Assembly (NCBI RefSeq): GCF_000425285.1 | Contig: NZ_AUDD01000011.1 | Span: forward strand, 37,851-101,850 | Direction: 5' to 3' | Source of the DNA: Acidipropionibacterium jensenii DSM 20535 | Lineage (GTDB): Bacteria; Actinomycetota; Actinomycetes; Propionibacteriales; Propionibacteriaceae | Length of the DNA stretch: 64,000 nucleotides | Part shown: in pieces, positions 51,697 to 60,563 of the stretch | Layout of the letters: each line of letters starts with the position of its first letter | Numbering within the stretch: position 1 is the stretch's first letter | Translations under genes and position numbers: made by a program | Notes under the pieces: generated by a model | What the model was told of the DNA's origin: nothing | What the model saw: the letters and a program-made list of their open reading frames with translations, nothing else | The model's database searches: none

Positions 51697-52950
51697 ATGG
51701 GAGTCATTGAGGAGACATTCGCCGGCCATGAGGTGGCCCGCGCCTCCCTCGACAACTGCGTCAAGTGCACCATCTGCGAGACGGTGTGCCCGGTCGCCAA
51801 GGCCAACCCGCTGTTCACCGGCCCGAAGTACAACGGCCCGCAGGCCGAGCGGTACCGCGACGGTGCGTCGGTGGACCACTCCCTGGAGTGGTGCGACTTC
51901 TGCGGCATCTGCACGCTGAACTGCCCGCAGGGGGTCAAGATCGCCGAGCTCAATGAGCAGGCGGCGACCAAGATGAAGGAGCAGAACGGCTTCCCGCTGC
52001 GGGACCGGATCATCCCCGAGACCAACATGGAGGGGATGCTGCTGTCCCCGATGGCTCCGGTGGCGAACTGGGCCCTGGGGCTGCGTCCGCTGCGGATCGT
52101 GGTCGAGAAGGTCATCAAGATCCATCGCGACGCCCCGATGCCGACCGCCCACACCGAGACCCTCGCCAAGTGGCTCAAGCACCGCAAGAAGCCTGACATC
52201 ACCCCCACCAAGGGGCCGGTGGTCTTCTTCCAGGGCTGCGCCGGCGGGTACTTCGAGACCGAGACCTCCAAGAAGTCCATCGAGGTGCTGGAGCACCTGG
52301 GCTACGAGGTCTTCGTCCCGAAGCAGTCCTGCTGCGGGCTGGCCAAGCAGTCCAACGGGCTGTTCAAGGGAGCCACCAAGGACATCCTCAACCTGTGCGA
52401 CAACCTCCTGAAGTTCGGCAACGAGCTCCCGGTGGTGTCCTCCTCGGGTTCGTGCATCGGGATGGTCAAGCACGAGGCCCACGAGGTCATCGGGGTCGAC
52501 GACCCGCGGCTGGCCAATGTGTCGGTGCGCTCGCGCGACTTCTGCGAGTTCCTCATGGAGGAGTATCGGGCCGGTCGCCTGGACGCCTCGGAGTTCAAGG
52601 AGATCGATCTCACGGTGCCGTACCACCAGCCCTGCCAGGTGAAGAGCCAGGGAATGGGCTTCCCGGCCGTTCAGCTGATGGAGCTGATCCCCGGGGTCAA
52701 GGTGATCGAGTCCAACGAGCCGTGCTGCGGAATCGCCGGCACCTACGGCCTGAAGGCCGAGCGCTACGACACCGCCCAGAAGATCGGCAAGGGCGTCTTC
52801 GAGCACATGCAGAACTACAACGAGGGCGTCGGTGTCTGCGACACCGAGACCTGCCGCTGGCAGATCGCCAAGTCCTCGGGGGTCAAGATCGTGCACCCGG
52901 TGTGGCTGCTGCACCATGCCCTGGGACTGTCGGACAATCTGCTGAAGTGA
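51697..52950 (+). CDS. glpC: Anaerobic-type glycerol-3-phosphate dehydrogenase, subunit C (iron-sulfur)
   Basis: A 417-residue electron-transfer subunit with two [4Fe-4S] ferredoxin motifs, CVKCTICETVCP and CDFCGICTLNCP (about 21-80). Two CCG domains follow: SCCGLAKQSN and PCCGIAGTYG, with HQPCQVKSQ and TCRWQIA. It delivers electrons to menaquinone. The ATG at 51697 follows AAAGGA one base after glpB ends. This completes glpABC. Confidence 0.96.
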   Translation: MGVIEETFAGHEVARASLDNCVKCTICETVCPVAKANPLFTGPKYNGPQAERYRDGASVDHSLEWCDFCGICTLNCPQGVKIAELNEQAATKMKEQNGFPLRDRIIPETNMEGMLLSPMAPVANWALGLRPLRIVVEKVIKIHRDAPMPTAHTETLAKWLKHRKKPDITPTKGPVVFFQGCAGGYFETETSKKSIEVLEHLGYEVFVPKQSCCGLAKQSNGLFKGATKDILNLCDNLLKFGNELPVVSSSGSCIGMVKHEAHEVIGVDDPRLANVSVRSRDFCEFLMEEYRAGRLDASEFKEIDLTVPYHQPCQVKSQGMGFPAVQLMELIPGVKVIESNEPCCGIAGTYGLKAERYDTAQKIGKGVFEHMQNYNEGVGVCDTETCRWQIAKSSGVKIVHPVWLLHHALGLSDNLLK

Positions 52951-53078
52951 GTCCGCTGGTCGGCTGGTTCGGCTGGCTGGGCTGAGGTCGGCTCTGGCCG
53001 GCCTGGGCCCGGCCGGTCGGGCCTGTCCGTCCAGCACGGTCTGGTCTGCGGTCTTTGGTGGCCCGGCCAGCCTTTCGG

Positions 53079-53148
53079 CACGGATGCAGGGAAATGGCAC
53101 GGATGCAGTGGAGCTCCACTGCATCCGTGCCATTTCCCTGCATCCGTG
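53079..53148. repeat. 70-bp perfect palindrome, family A
   Basis: The arms 53079-53113 and 53114-53148 are exactly complementary. Each contains CACGGATGCAG twice, separated by GGAAATGG, with the same TGGAG|CTCCA centre as the copies at 561-582, 1021-1052 and 44234-44301. It lies 130 bp after glpC and just before the secreted-protein island, where it may also stop glp transcription. Confidence 0.95.
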
Positions 53149-53184
53149 GTCTGGGGCGGTGGATGTCAGGGTGCTGATCGGTCT

Positions 53185-53207
53185 GTCGACAATTGCCCGA
53201 TCGGGCA
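53185..53207. promoter_or_regulatory. TGCCCGATCGGGCA site, left copy of a 23-bp inverted repeat
   Basis: The 14-bp palindrome TGCCCGATCGGGCA (53194-53207) is preceded by GTCGACAAT. The whole 23 bp recurs, inverted, at 61102-61124. It lies about 100 bp upstream of a small secreted-protein gene, a sensible place for an activator site. Confidence 0.8.
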
Positions 53208-53305
53208 GACTTCTGGTCCTTCTCTGTACGAGAGGATTCGACGGGTCTAATGTGACAACCATGTTCGCGGATGCGAGCTCCACCAATCGATCAGGGAGGC
53301 TTGTT

Positions 53306-53671
53306 ATGAGAATCAAGAAGGCGTTTATTGGAGTCGGAGCAGCAGCCCTGCTCCTTGGGGGGCTCGCGATACCAAGTGCGCATGCGGGTAGCTCGCTGTG
53401 TCCGGCAAGCAGAGTGTGCATCTATTCAGATAACAACTATGTCGGGCTCCTTGGATACCGAAAAGCGGGGCTCGGTGTTATGAATGTGTCTGGAGGGGCA
53501 AATGACAGAATGTCATCATATGAGAATAAGACGAGCACGAACGCTCGCTGGTATCATGATGCGAGCGCTAAGGGGCGATGTGTGAATATGCTAGCCCATA
53601 AGCAGGATAACGACATCAACACCATTGACGACAACACGCTCACCTCATGGGCCACGAACGGTTCATGCTGA
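53306..53671 (+). CDS. Small secreted protein resembling peptidase inhibitor family I36
   Basis: A 121-residue exported protein with a clear Sec signal (MRIKKAFIGVGAAALLLGGL, cleaved after SAHA). The mature part has LCPASRVCIYSDNNYVG, then NVSGGANDRMSSYENKTS. This is the beta/gamma-crystallin-like pattern of I36 inhibitors such as SMPI of Streptomyces. A second half has RWYHDASAKGRCVNM and ends in Cys. Its target is unknown. The ATG at 53306 follows GGGAGG. The gene is visibly richer in A/T than its neighbours, which suggests transfer. A TGCCCGATCGGGCA palindrome precedes it and a hairpin follows immediately. Confidence 0.8.
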   Translation: MRIKKAFIGVGAAALLLGGLAIPSAHAGSSLCPASRVCIYSDNNYVGLLGYRKAGLGVMNVSGGANDRMSSYENKTSTNARWYHDASAKGRCVNMLAHKQDNDINTIDDNTLTSWATNGSC

Positions 53672-53676
53672 CCGCC

Positions 53677-53712
53677 CCCGGTGGACCGTCCCCACAGAGA
53701 CGGTCCACCGGG
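53677..53712 (+). terminator. Hairpin between the secreted-protein gene and the exporter ATPase
   Basis: The arms 53677-53690 and 53699-53712 form a perfect 14-bp stem (CCCGGTGGACCGTC) with an eight-base loop. It starts five bases after the secreted-protein stop and ends directly before the ATG at 53713. It could reduce read-through, so that more secreted protein than exporter is made, or stabilise the upstream mRNA. Confidence 0.7.
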
Positions 53713-54402
53713 ATGGTCGAAAGTTCGCGTCCAGAAGTGGTACGGGTGGAATCAGTGACCCGGACATACGTCAGCCAGGCCGGGCGGGTGTGCGCTGTTG
53801 ATTGCGCCAGTGTCTCACTCATGGCCGGCGAGATGTGCGCGATGCTCGGGGCGAGCGGGTCCGGAAAAACCACCCTGCTCAATATCATCGCAGGATTGGA
53901 TGTTCCTGACTCTGGATCAGTGATGGTGCGAGGTGTCGCCCTCAATGGACTCTCGGAGAAGGAACGTGCCCGGATTCGCCTGGAGAATGTCGCCGTCGTA
54001 TTCCAGGACGACAATCTCATCGCGGAGTTCACTGCGCGGGAGAACATCGCAATTCCGCTCCTGGCCAGGGGGATGACCTTCCGCGAGGCGGATCAACGCG
54101 CGGATGACGCTCTCCAGGAGCTGGGAATCGGTGACCTCGGTGACCGTCCTCCGGCGGACATGTCCGGTGGACAGCGCCAGCGAGTCGGGATCGCACGGGC
54201 CTTGGCCGGCGAACAGTCCGTTCTGCTCGCCGATGAGCCTACCGGGGCGTTGGACAGCAAGGCGTCCCGTGCGCTGTTCGAACGGTTGGGAGGACTTGCT
54301 CATGATCATGGGGTGTGCGTTCTCATCGCTACCCATGACCCGCTGTGCACCGAGTATGCCGACAGGATCGTGAATGTGAATGATGGCAGGATCCTGGAAT
54401 GA
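53713..54402 (+). CDS. ABC exporter ATPase, MacB/LolD type
   Basis: A 229-residue ATPase with Walker A GASGSGKTT, Q-loop VFQDDNL, signature MSGGQRQRVGIARALA and Walker B VLLADEPTGALD, then a late VLIATHD switch. These match the MacB/FtsE group that pairs with FtsX-fold permeases. I take the ATG at 53713, just after the hairpin, although earlier in-frame ATGs at 53647 and 53665 lie inside the preceding gene. It overlaps the permease gene by four bases (ATGA). Confidence 0.88.
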   Translation: MVESSRPEVVRVESVTRTYVSQAGRVCAVDCASVSLMAGEMCAMLGASGSGKTTLLNIIAGLDVPDSGSVMVRGVALNGLSEKERARIRLENVAVVFQDDNLIAEFTARENIAIPLLARGMTFREADQRADDALQELGIGDLGDRPPADMSGGQRQRVGIARALAGEQSVLLADEPTGALDSKASRALFERLGGLAHDHGVCVLIATHDPLCTEYADRIVNVNDGRILE

Positions 54403-56816
54403 GGGTCCCCATTCGATTGGCGATCCTATGGATCGGGAACAGGAGGCGCAGGGTCAGCTCCATACTCATTGCCGCCTCGATGGCGTGTCTTGTGATGCTC
54501 TACATCGTCCTTAACTCGTTTGCCCTGAGTGGAGCTCAGATCGCAGACAAAGTGATGTCGAACCATGATTATCAGATCGGGATTCCGAGCACGGCCCCGG
54601 GGGTGGCGTCAACCGTCGAGTCTCGGGTTAGACATGACCTTGAAACGGCGGGTGCTCATAATGTGGCGACACAGGTACAATCGTCAGATCTGACTGTTGA
54701 TGGGGCTCGAACAACGGGGCTTGCTACGGGATTGCAAACAGTTGTCGAGTTCAGTGAGGTTTCGAATGGAGGATCGGACAGGCGCATAGTGTTGCGATCT
54801 GGTCGCATGCCCAAGAGTAGTTCAGAAGTGGCACTGTCACGCTCCTTGGATGAGAAGCTGGGAAATCCGGGCCAGATATCAGTATTCTCCGGGGTGAAGC
54901 AGATTGCTGTTGTCGGAGTGTTCGTGGATCCATATGCGACCGATATCTTGGAGGTGTATGGCGGTTCGAACCTGTGGCAGTCTCTGCCCGCGTCGATAAG
55001 AGGATCATTTCCTCAGAGCTCGTCCAGTCTTGTCGTGTCCTGGGACTCGTTGCCGATTTCCGAGGGTGCAGCTGTCCTCTCGAGGATCTCGGGTATTCCC
55101 GTGGACTCTCTGATGAATGGCTCGAACAGCAGGTCGTTCTATCTGACGTCGTCGCAGCGCTCGCTCACCCAGAGAACTCCAGGTCTGTTCACCTTCCCGT
55201 CCTTGGGGTTGATGGCTCTGGCAGGAATCGTCATGGTGGGCATGCTCATGCCCAGGCTCCGGGATGAGGCGGATGCGATCACGAGACTCGGCGTGCCTGG
55301 GCGGCCCGTCATCACCGGGGTTCTTCTGGCGATTGCCTCGCTTGTGATATCGGCAGCAGTGGTTGGTTCTCTGGCAGGCGTGCTGCTGGGGTGGCTGGCT
55401 CGCCTGTGGGTGATACCGCGGTTGCTGACTCAACCCATGTCCCCGTTCCCGCCGTTGGGAGGGTTGTTGGTGCGCCTGAGCGTGGTCTCGCTCACGTCGG
55501 CGCTGGTATCCGCGGTTTTCGTCTCCATTCCCCGGCGTGGATATCGCACATCGGGCCGTATCAGGAGGTGGACGAGGGTTGCGAGGCGTGGGGTGGCTGC
55601 CGGTGCGGTGGCCTGGTGCCTGTACCAGCTGGCGGTGGTGCGCTCGATCGAGGATGCGCTTGTCCTGGGCATTGTCATGACAGTCGCTGCGCTGCTGATC
55701 CTCCCCGATGCGGTGCATCTGGCTGTGCGGATGCCCCTTCCACCCAGCGTGAATGGGAGAATCGCGCACCGCCTCGCCCACACGCAGGCCGGGAGGGTGA
55801 CGACCGTTGCCGTCCTGCTGTGCGGATGCTTGGCCCTGCCGTGTTCGCTGACGGTGCTGGTGACCTCGATCCAGGTGTCGAACGCCGCCCAGGCGCTGGT
55901 GCCGAGAGGCCAGCTCGTCCTTCAGGATCCGATGGGTGAAGCTCCTTCTCCTGCCATTGTGCGAGCTGTTGAGCGCACGTCAGGTGTGCGCGACCCTGTG
56001 GCGGTGGGGAGCGCTGCCGGCGCGGTGGAGGGATCCGCGAGCAACTGCTTCGGCGTCATGGTGGTCTCCAGCACTGACGACCTGGCACGCCTGAATGACG
56101 CCCCCTTGGATGCGGCCGTCGTGAAGACGCTCAAGGCGGGAGGCGTCCTGGATATCAGCGGCGCGACCTCGAATCTCACCCTTGTGCCCGACAAGGGACG
56201 GCCAACAACACTTCCGACGGCTCACATGGAGTTCCGGCCGGCATGGGCCCAGAAGTATGCCGCAGCAATGCTGGCCTCCACCGCGGCAGCGATGAAGTTG
56301 GATCTTGGGAAGGATGCCTACGTCTACACCGGTGTCACGGATCGCCAGATCACCCTCACCAAGAGCGCGGTGTTCTCGGCCGGGGGTGATCCACGCGTCG
56401 TGAACTATCACGTCGACCCCGAGCCGCCGCCGATCCCGTGGGAGTGGTGGCTCGCAGTCGGGGCACTGTCGGTCATCGCCCTGCTCGCGACCTTCGTCTC
56501 CACCCGCGCCCTGGGGGCCGACCTGCGCCAGCATTCTGCGCAGTTCCTCGCCATCGGGCTTCCTCCTGCCACCGGTCGGTGGGTGCTCGCCAGTCAGCTC
56601 GGGGTGCTCACCTTCACTGTTGTTCCGCTGACGATCGCTGTCGGGATTCTTCCCACAGCGTTGGTGGCGGCGGTGAACAAGGGTTTGGAGTTGAGCGTGC
56701 CGACCGGTGTCATGGCGCTGGCTGCTGGTGTGCTCGTCGGTGCGGTTGCGATCTCAGGAGCTGGCGCGATGGTTGGGGTGACGGCCAAGGAGAGGACGGT
56801 GGACGCGCTGGTGTGA
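54399..56816 (+). CDS. FtsX/MacB-fold ABC exporter permease
   Basis: An 805-residue membrane protein. An N-terminal helix (SSILIAASMACLVMLYIVL) is followed by an extracytoplasmic domain of about 200 residues. A bundle of helices comes next (about 265-460), then a second helix and a second extracytoplasmic domain (about 490-670). Three C-terminal helices complete it (about 680-800). This duplicated FtsX layout is typical of peptide, toxin or lipoprotein exporters and of bacteriocin self-protection systems. Its first half is noticeably A/T-richer than the flanking genes. It probably moves, or protects against, the small secreted protein encoded two genes upstream; that is inference from operon order. 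Confidence 0.8.
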   Translation: MRVPIRLAILWIGNRRRRVSSILIAASMACLVMLYIVLNSFALSGAQIADKVMSNHDYQIGIPSTAPGVASTVESRVRHDLETAGAHNVATQVQSSDLTVDGARTTGLATGLQTVVEFSEVSNGGSDRRIVLRSGRMPKSSSEVALSRSLDEKLGNPGQISVFSGVKQIAVVGVFVDPYATDILEVYGGSNLWQSLPASIRGSFPQSSSSLVVSWDSLPISEGAAVLSRISGIPVDSLMNGSNSRSFYLTSSQRSLTQRTPGLFTFPSLGLMALAGIVMVGMLMPRLRDEADAITRLGVPGRPVITGVLLAIASLVISAAVVGSLAGVLLGWLARLWVIPRLLTQPMSPFPPLGGLLVRLSVVSLTSALVSAVFVSIPRRGYRTSGRIRRWTRVARRGVAAGAVAWCLYQLAVVRSIEDALVLGIVMTVAALLILPDAVHLAVRMPLPPSVNGRIAHRLAHTQAGRVTTVAVLLCGCLALPCSLTVLVTSIQVSNAAQALVPRGQLVLQDPMGEAPSPAIVRAVERTSGVRDPVAVGSAAGAVEGSASNCFGVMVVSSTDDLARLNDAPLDAAVVKTLKAGGVLDISGATSNLTLVPDKGRPTTLPTAHMEFRPAWAQKYAAAMLASTAAAMKLDLGKDAYVYTGVTDRQITLTKSAVFSAGGDPRVVNYHVDPEPPPIPWEWWLAVGALSVIALLATFVSTRALGADLRQHSAQFLAIGLPPATGRWVLASQLGVLTFTVVPLTIAVGILPTALVAAVNKGLELSVPTGVMALAAGVLVGAVAISGAGAMVGVTAKERTVDALV

Positions 56817-56884
56817 GGGAGCCGTTGATCGACAGGGTGGCCGATGCCCGATCCGCGCCATCGAGTGGTGATGACGGGGGAGGC

Positions 56885-58549
56885 TCAGCCGCGGCACTTC
56901 TGCAGCGCTGCCAGGGTCTTGCCCATGGTCGGTGTCTGGACGTACTGGTCGACCCCGAAGAGTTTCTGCAGGTCCGCCAGGTCGGTGCCGGCGCACCAGG
57001 CCTGGGTGGAGTAGGTGAGCGAGTCGCCTGCCGCCGACCCCAGAGCTGTGGGCGGGGTGAGACCGCGTCCCGGAGCGGCCCCGAGGTCCGGCGGGTGTTC
57101 CAGGCCCTTGGGGTGTATGCCGCCGCCCATGGTGCCTGTGGTGGTCAGGTGTATCAGCCGGGGCAGTGCCTCGGGGTGGGCGGACTGGTCGTAGATCTGC
57201 GAGACGGTGGTGACGGCGGCGGGCAGGTACCCCTTGTCGGGGGCGGGCGCGCAGACCGTGACGTTGTGGCCGGTCACAGTGGCGCAGGTGGTGTACCCGT
57301 ACCGGTCGGCCCACAGCTGGTCGACGTCCTGAGCGGGTGGCCGCGGCGTGGCGATCATCGCCGCGAGGGCCAGGATCAGGCATGCCGGGGCCAGCCAGAT
57401 CCGACCGTTCCACCAGCCCGCGCAGACGCCGAGCACCGCAGCGGCGGCCACCTCGGCCAGTACGACGAGGGTGGGTGGCCATCCGGCGAGGAACTCGGTG
57501 ACGACGACGCTCGCCCCGACGTCGTGGGAGGCCAGGTCCCAGGTGGCCATCAGTGCCATCACCAGTGCGGGGGTGCCCACCGCGATGACGGCGGTGAGGG
57601 CTGCGGCACCGCAGGCCCGTCCCAGCAGTGTCCAGGCCGGGCGGCCCGACAGCTTCTGCCAGACCGCGACTCCGCTGCGCCACCGGTACTGGCCGGTCAC
57701 CACGCCGGCCAGTACCGCGCAGGGTATGGCGAGGAACGAGGCGGGGATCTCGCCGGCCAGCAGCAGCCTGGGGCTGCCGCCCCACCACGACAGCGACGTC
57801 ACCCACGGCCAGGCCGAGACGACGGCGACCAGGCAGGCCATCGGCACGGCCAGGGAGGCTCTCCTGATGCCGGCCCGGGCACTGGAGCGGTGGGGCGTCA
57901 CGCTGCGGTTGTGTGGTCGCCCAACGGGGGCGGTTGGGCGTGGGGACCATGTCAGGCCGTTGACGAGGACGACGACTCCGGCCGCCCCGATCAGCAGGCA
58001 CAGCGGAATACTCAGATTGGGCACGCCCGGGTCCAGCAGCAGGTCGGCCGGGGCGCGCAGCGCTCCCCACAGTCCCAGGGACAGTCCCGGGTGCAGCGGC
58101 CAGCTGAACATCATCGATGCCAGTGCTGCGACCAGCGGGGCCACCCAGATGGCGGCCGGCGGTAGGACGGCCAGGCTCAGCAGGCCCAGCCCGAGCAGGG
58201 CGACGGCGTCGCGCCAGGTGGCGATGAATCCCCATCCACCGATGGCGGTGGGGAAGGCTGCCAGGGCGATGACCCCGCTCGTGAGGACAGCGATCCCCAG
58301 CAGGGCCCACCGGCGGGCTGCCAGGGATCGTGGGGCGGTGCGGTCGGCGTCGGTCTCGGTGGTAAACATGAACAGCAACGGGACGGCACAGACGGTGGCG
58401 ATCCACAGTGGGGCCACCTCGATCCCGCTTCCGTCGGAGGTGATGAGGAGCACCAGTCCGCGCACGACCGCCGAGGCGATCACGGCCACCGCGACCGATG
58501 GTCCCACCCGGTGGTGACGGGCCCACAGTGCCAGACCGCGACCACTCAC
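56885..58549 (-). CDS. ABC transporter membrane protein with an extracytoplasmic C-terminal domain
   Basis: A 554-residue protein with about ten to twelve helices in the first 400 residues and a soluble tail of about 145. The tail contains TTCATVTGHNVTVCAPAPDKGYLP and ends in QKCRG. Similar tails with paired Cys occur on some actinobacterial ABC-2-like permeases. The GTG at 58549 overlaps the ATPase stop (GTGA). It is the last gene of a four-gene run beginning at 60928. It converges on the FtsX-type gene with 68 bp between them. Confidence 0.72.
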   Translation of the reverse strand: MSGRGLALWARHHRVGPSVAVAVIASAVVRGLVLLITSDGSGIEVAPLWIATVCAVPLLFMFTTETDADRTAPRSLAARRWALLGIAVLTSGVIALAAFPTAIGGWGFIATWRDAVALLGLGLLSLAVLPPAAIWVAPLVAALASMMFSWPLHPGLSLGLWGALRAPADLLLDPGVPNLSIPLCLLIGAAGVVVLVNGLTWSPRPTAPVGRPHNRSVTPHRSSARAGIRRASLAVPMACLVAVVSAWPWVTSLSWWGGSPRLLLAGEIPASFLAIPCAVLAGVVTGQYRWRSGVAVWQKLSGRPAWTLLGRACGAAALTAVIAVGTPALVMALMATWDLASHDVGASVVVTEFLAGWPPTLVVLAEVAAAAVLGVCAGWWNGRIWLAPACLILALAAMIATPRPPAQDVDQLWADRYGYTTCATVTGHNVTVCAPAPDKGYLPAAVTTVSQIYDQSAHPEALPRLIHLTTTGTMGGGIHPKGLEHPPDLGAAPGRGLTPPTALGSAAGDSLTYSTQAWCAGTDLADLQKLFGVDQYVQTPTMGKTLAALQKCRG

Positions 58550-59244
58550 GGTGCCACCGTCCCCAGGTAGCGCGATCTCACGGCTTCCAGGTCGCGGGAT
58601 CCGGCGAACTCGTCGAAGGCCCCGCTGAAGACAAATCGGCTCTGATCCATCACGGTCAGGGTGTCGGCGTGGTCGAGCACGTCCTCGACGATGTGGGTCG
58701 ACACGACCGTGATCGCGTCGGCTGCGACGCGTTGCAGCACTGCCGACAGCGATTCACGCTGGGCGACGTCCAGACCGGCCGAGGGCTCATCGAGGATCAC
58801 CAGGGACGGGTTGCCCACCAGGGCCGAGCCGATGCCGACCCGCCGTCGCATCCCGCCGGACAGCGCTGAGATGCGATCATCGGCACGGTCGGTGAGGGAC
58901 ACCAGTTCGACGATGCGGTCCACCTCGGCCGGGGTCTTGGGGTCGGGGATGCGGTGCAACCAGCACATGTAGGCCAGGTGCTCGCGCACCGTGAATCGTG
59001 ATCTGCCGAGGTTCTCCTGGGGGCAGTAGCCCAGCTGTTCGCGGATCCCCTCCCCGGTGTGCCCGTCGAGCTCGACGGTTCCCGACGCTGGCTGCAGGGT
59101 GGCGATGGCGCGCAGCAGTGAGGACTTCCCCGCGCCGTTGGGGCCCAGCAGCGCGTGGAAGCCCTCATCAAGCCGCCAGGACACCGCGTCGACGGCGGTC
59201 CGCTTCCGGTATCGGACCGTCAGCTCGTCGACCGTGAGTGTCAT
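58546..59244 (-). CDS. ABC transporter ATPase (ABC-2 type)
   Basis: A 232-residue ATPase with GPNGAGKSSLL (Walker A), GYCPQENLG, signature LSGGMRRRVGIGSAL and VILDEPSAGLD (Walker B). It resembles antibiotic or bacteriocin export and immunity ATPases (CcmA/NatA type). The ATG at 59244 follows GGAGGGG. It overlaps the glycosyltransferase stop by four bases and the permease start by four, so the three are translated in one run. Confidence 0.9.
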   Translation of the reverse strand: MTLTVDELTVRYRKRTAVDAVSWRLDEGFHALLGPNGAGKSSLLRAIATLQPASGTVELDGHTGEGIREQLGYCPQENLGRSRFTVREHLAYMCWLHRIPDPKTPAEVDRIVELVSLTDRADDRISALSGGMRRRVGIGSALVGNPSLVILDEPSAGLDVAQRESLSAVLQRVAADAITVVSTHIVEDVLDHADTLTVMDQSRFVFSGAFDEFAGSRDLEAVRSRYLGTVAP

Positions 59245-60563
59245 GCGGACCCCTCCGTGACATTTCCGCCTGTCGATCCAGCATGCACCAGTAAGTCTGA
59301 TCGGGGCGGGTACGAGTCGGGAACCGATGGAGACGGTGGGAGTGCCCGCTCCCTCACGGCGCGAACGGCGTCAGAAAGAAGGATCGCGAAGACGGCCAGG
59401 GGAATAGTGCTACTGACCCACCAGACGACCAGACTCTGCGGGTCGTGGGCGTCGGCGCCGAAGGCTCTGCAGATCAGCAACGGTCCCACGGTGACGATCG
59501 GGAGGGTGAGTATCCCGAGCAGCCACCGGATGGCTCTGCTTCTGATGACGGTGGACGCCCACATGGCGATGAACGGGATCCATACCCAGTGGTGGTTCCA
59601 TGACACTGGTGAGATGAGCAGCATCACGGCGGCTCCGACGCCCAGGGATGCGGTGGGGCGTGCGCGGTCCCTGGGTAGGGCGAGGAATCCGGCGATCACG
59701 GTGATCGTCACGGCGGCCCCCCAGGCGATCGTGGTTGCCGTTCCGGACCCGTCGGATGCGGGGGAGATCATCTGGGCCAGACGCCGGATGACGGCGTTGA
59801 GAGAGGTGTTGGCGGCGAAGCTCACCTCTCCGGTTCTCGCCGGGTCCCAGGCGAGGCGTCCCCAGTAGAGCCGTGATTCCACGGGCAGGAGCAGGAGCCC
59901 GGCGGCGATCGAACCGGCGAATCCGCATCCCATGCCCAGGATGAATCTCCAGTCCCGCTGCCGCAGGGCGACGAGCCCCAGAGCCAAGGGGGTCAGCTTG
60001 ATACCGCCGCACAGACCGACCAGAACTCCTCCGGTGAATCGTCGGTCAGTGGTGAGGGCGAACAGGCAGACGGCCGCGAGAATGAGGTTGATCTGGCCTT
60101 TCGCGAGGGTCTCCCACACCGGGTTGAGACCGCACATCAGAGCCGTCCCGAGAACGAGAAAGCACCACGGATGAGAGTTCCGAATATGTGCGAATCTGCG
60201 GGGTGCCAGGTCGATAACCCGTGACGCCAGGTAGGCCGTGGCCACGCATGACAGGAGCTCCATCAAGACCGCGGATGACGTGGGACGCAGGAGCGCCCCC
60301 GGTGCGAAGACCAGACCGGCGAAGGGCGGGTAGGTGAAGGGCAGCGCGGGGCGGGGAGCATAGAGGGCCCCGGTCCGCCTCAGGACGTCGGAGCCCCCCT
60401 GCCAGTACACGTTGAAATCGATCGGTACCAGCCGCTGGCAGACGAGGTGGATCAGGAGGAAGAGCATGACCCCGGCCGACACGACTCGACCGGGGTCAGC
60501 ACTGTCATTGGACGACGCGAACTGTGTCATTGGCTCACGTAGTCCGTTGCGTGTCAGGCGCAC
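59241..60563 (-). CDS. GT87-type (DUF2029) membrane glycosyltransferase
   Basis: A 440-residue membrane enzyme of the polyprenol-phosphate-mannose-dependent mannosyltransferase type (PimE-like). The N-terminal helix is followed by IDFNVYWQGGSDVLRRTGALY, holding the Asp conserved in the first loop of GT-C enzymes. Further landmarks are FTYPPFAGLVFAPGALL, KGQINLILAAVC, GGIKLTPLALGLVAL and LISPVSWNHHWVW. It should transfer mannose outside the membrane. The GTG at 60563 overlaps the preceding secreted-protein gene by ten bases; an ATG at 60530 is an alternative. A mannosyltransferase in a secreted-protein/exporter operon is unexpected: it might modify the secreted protein or a surface target. Confidence 0.82.
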   Translation of the reverse strand: MRLTRNGLREPMTQFASSNDSADPGRVVSAGVMLFLLIHLVCQRLVPIDFNVYWQGGSDVLRRTGALYAPRPALPFTYPPFAGLVFAPGALLRPTSSAVLMELLSCVATAYLASRVIDLAPRRFAHIRNSHPWCFLVLGTALMCGLNPVWETLAKGQINLILAAVCLFALTTDRRFTGGVLVGLCGGIKLTPLALGLVALRQRDWRFILGMGCGFAGSIAAGLLLLPVESRLYWGRLAWDPARTGEVSFAANTSLNAVIRRLAQMISPASDGSGTATTIAWGAAVTITVIAGFLALPRDRARPTASLGVGAAVMLLISPVSWNHHWVWIPFIAMWASTVIRSRAIRWLLGILTLPIVTVGPLLICRAFGADAHDPQSLVVWWVSSTIPLAVFAILLSDAVRAVRERALPPSPSVPDSYPPRSDLLVHAGSTGGNVTEGSA

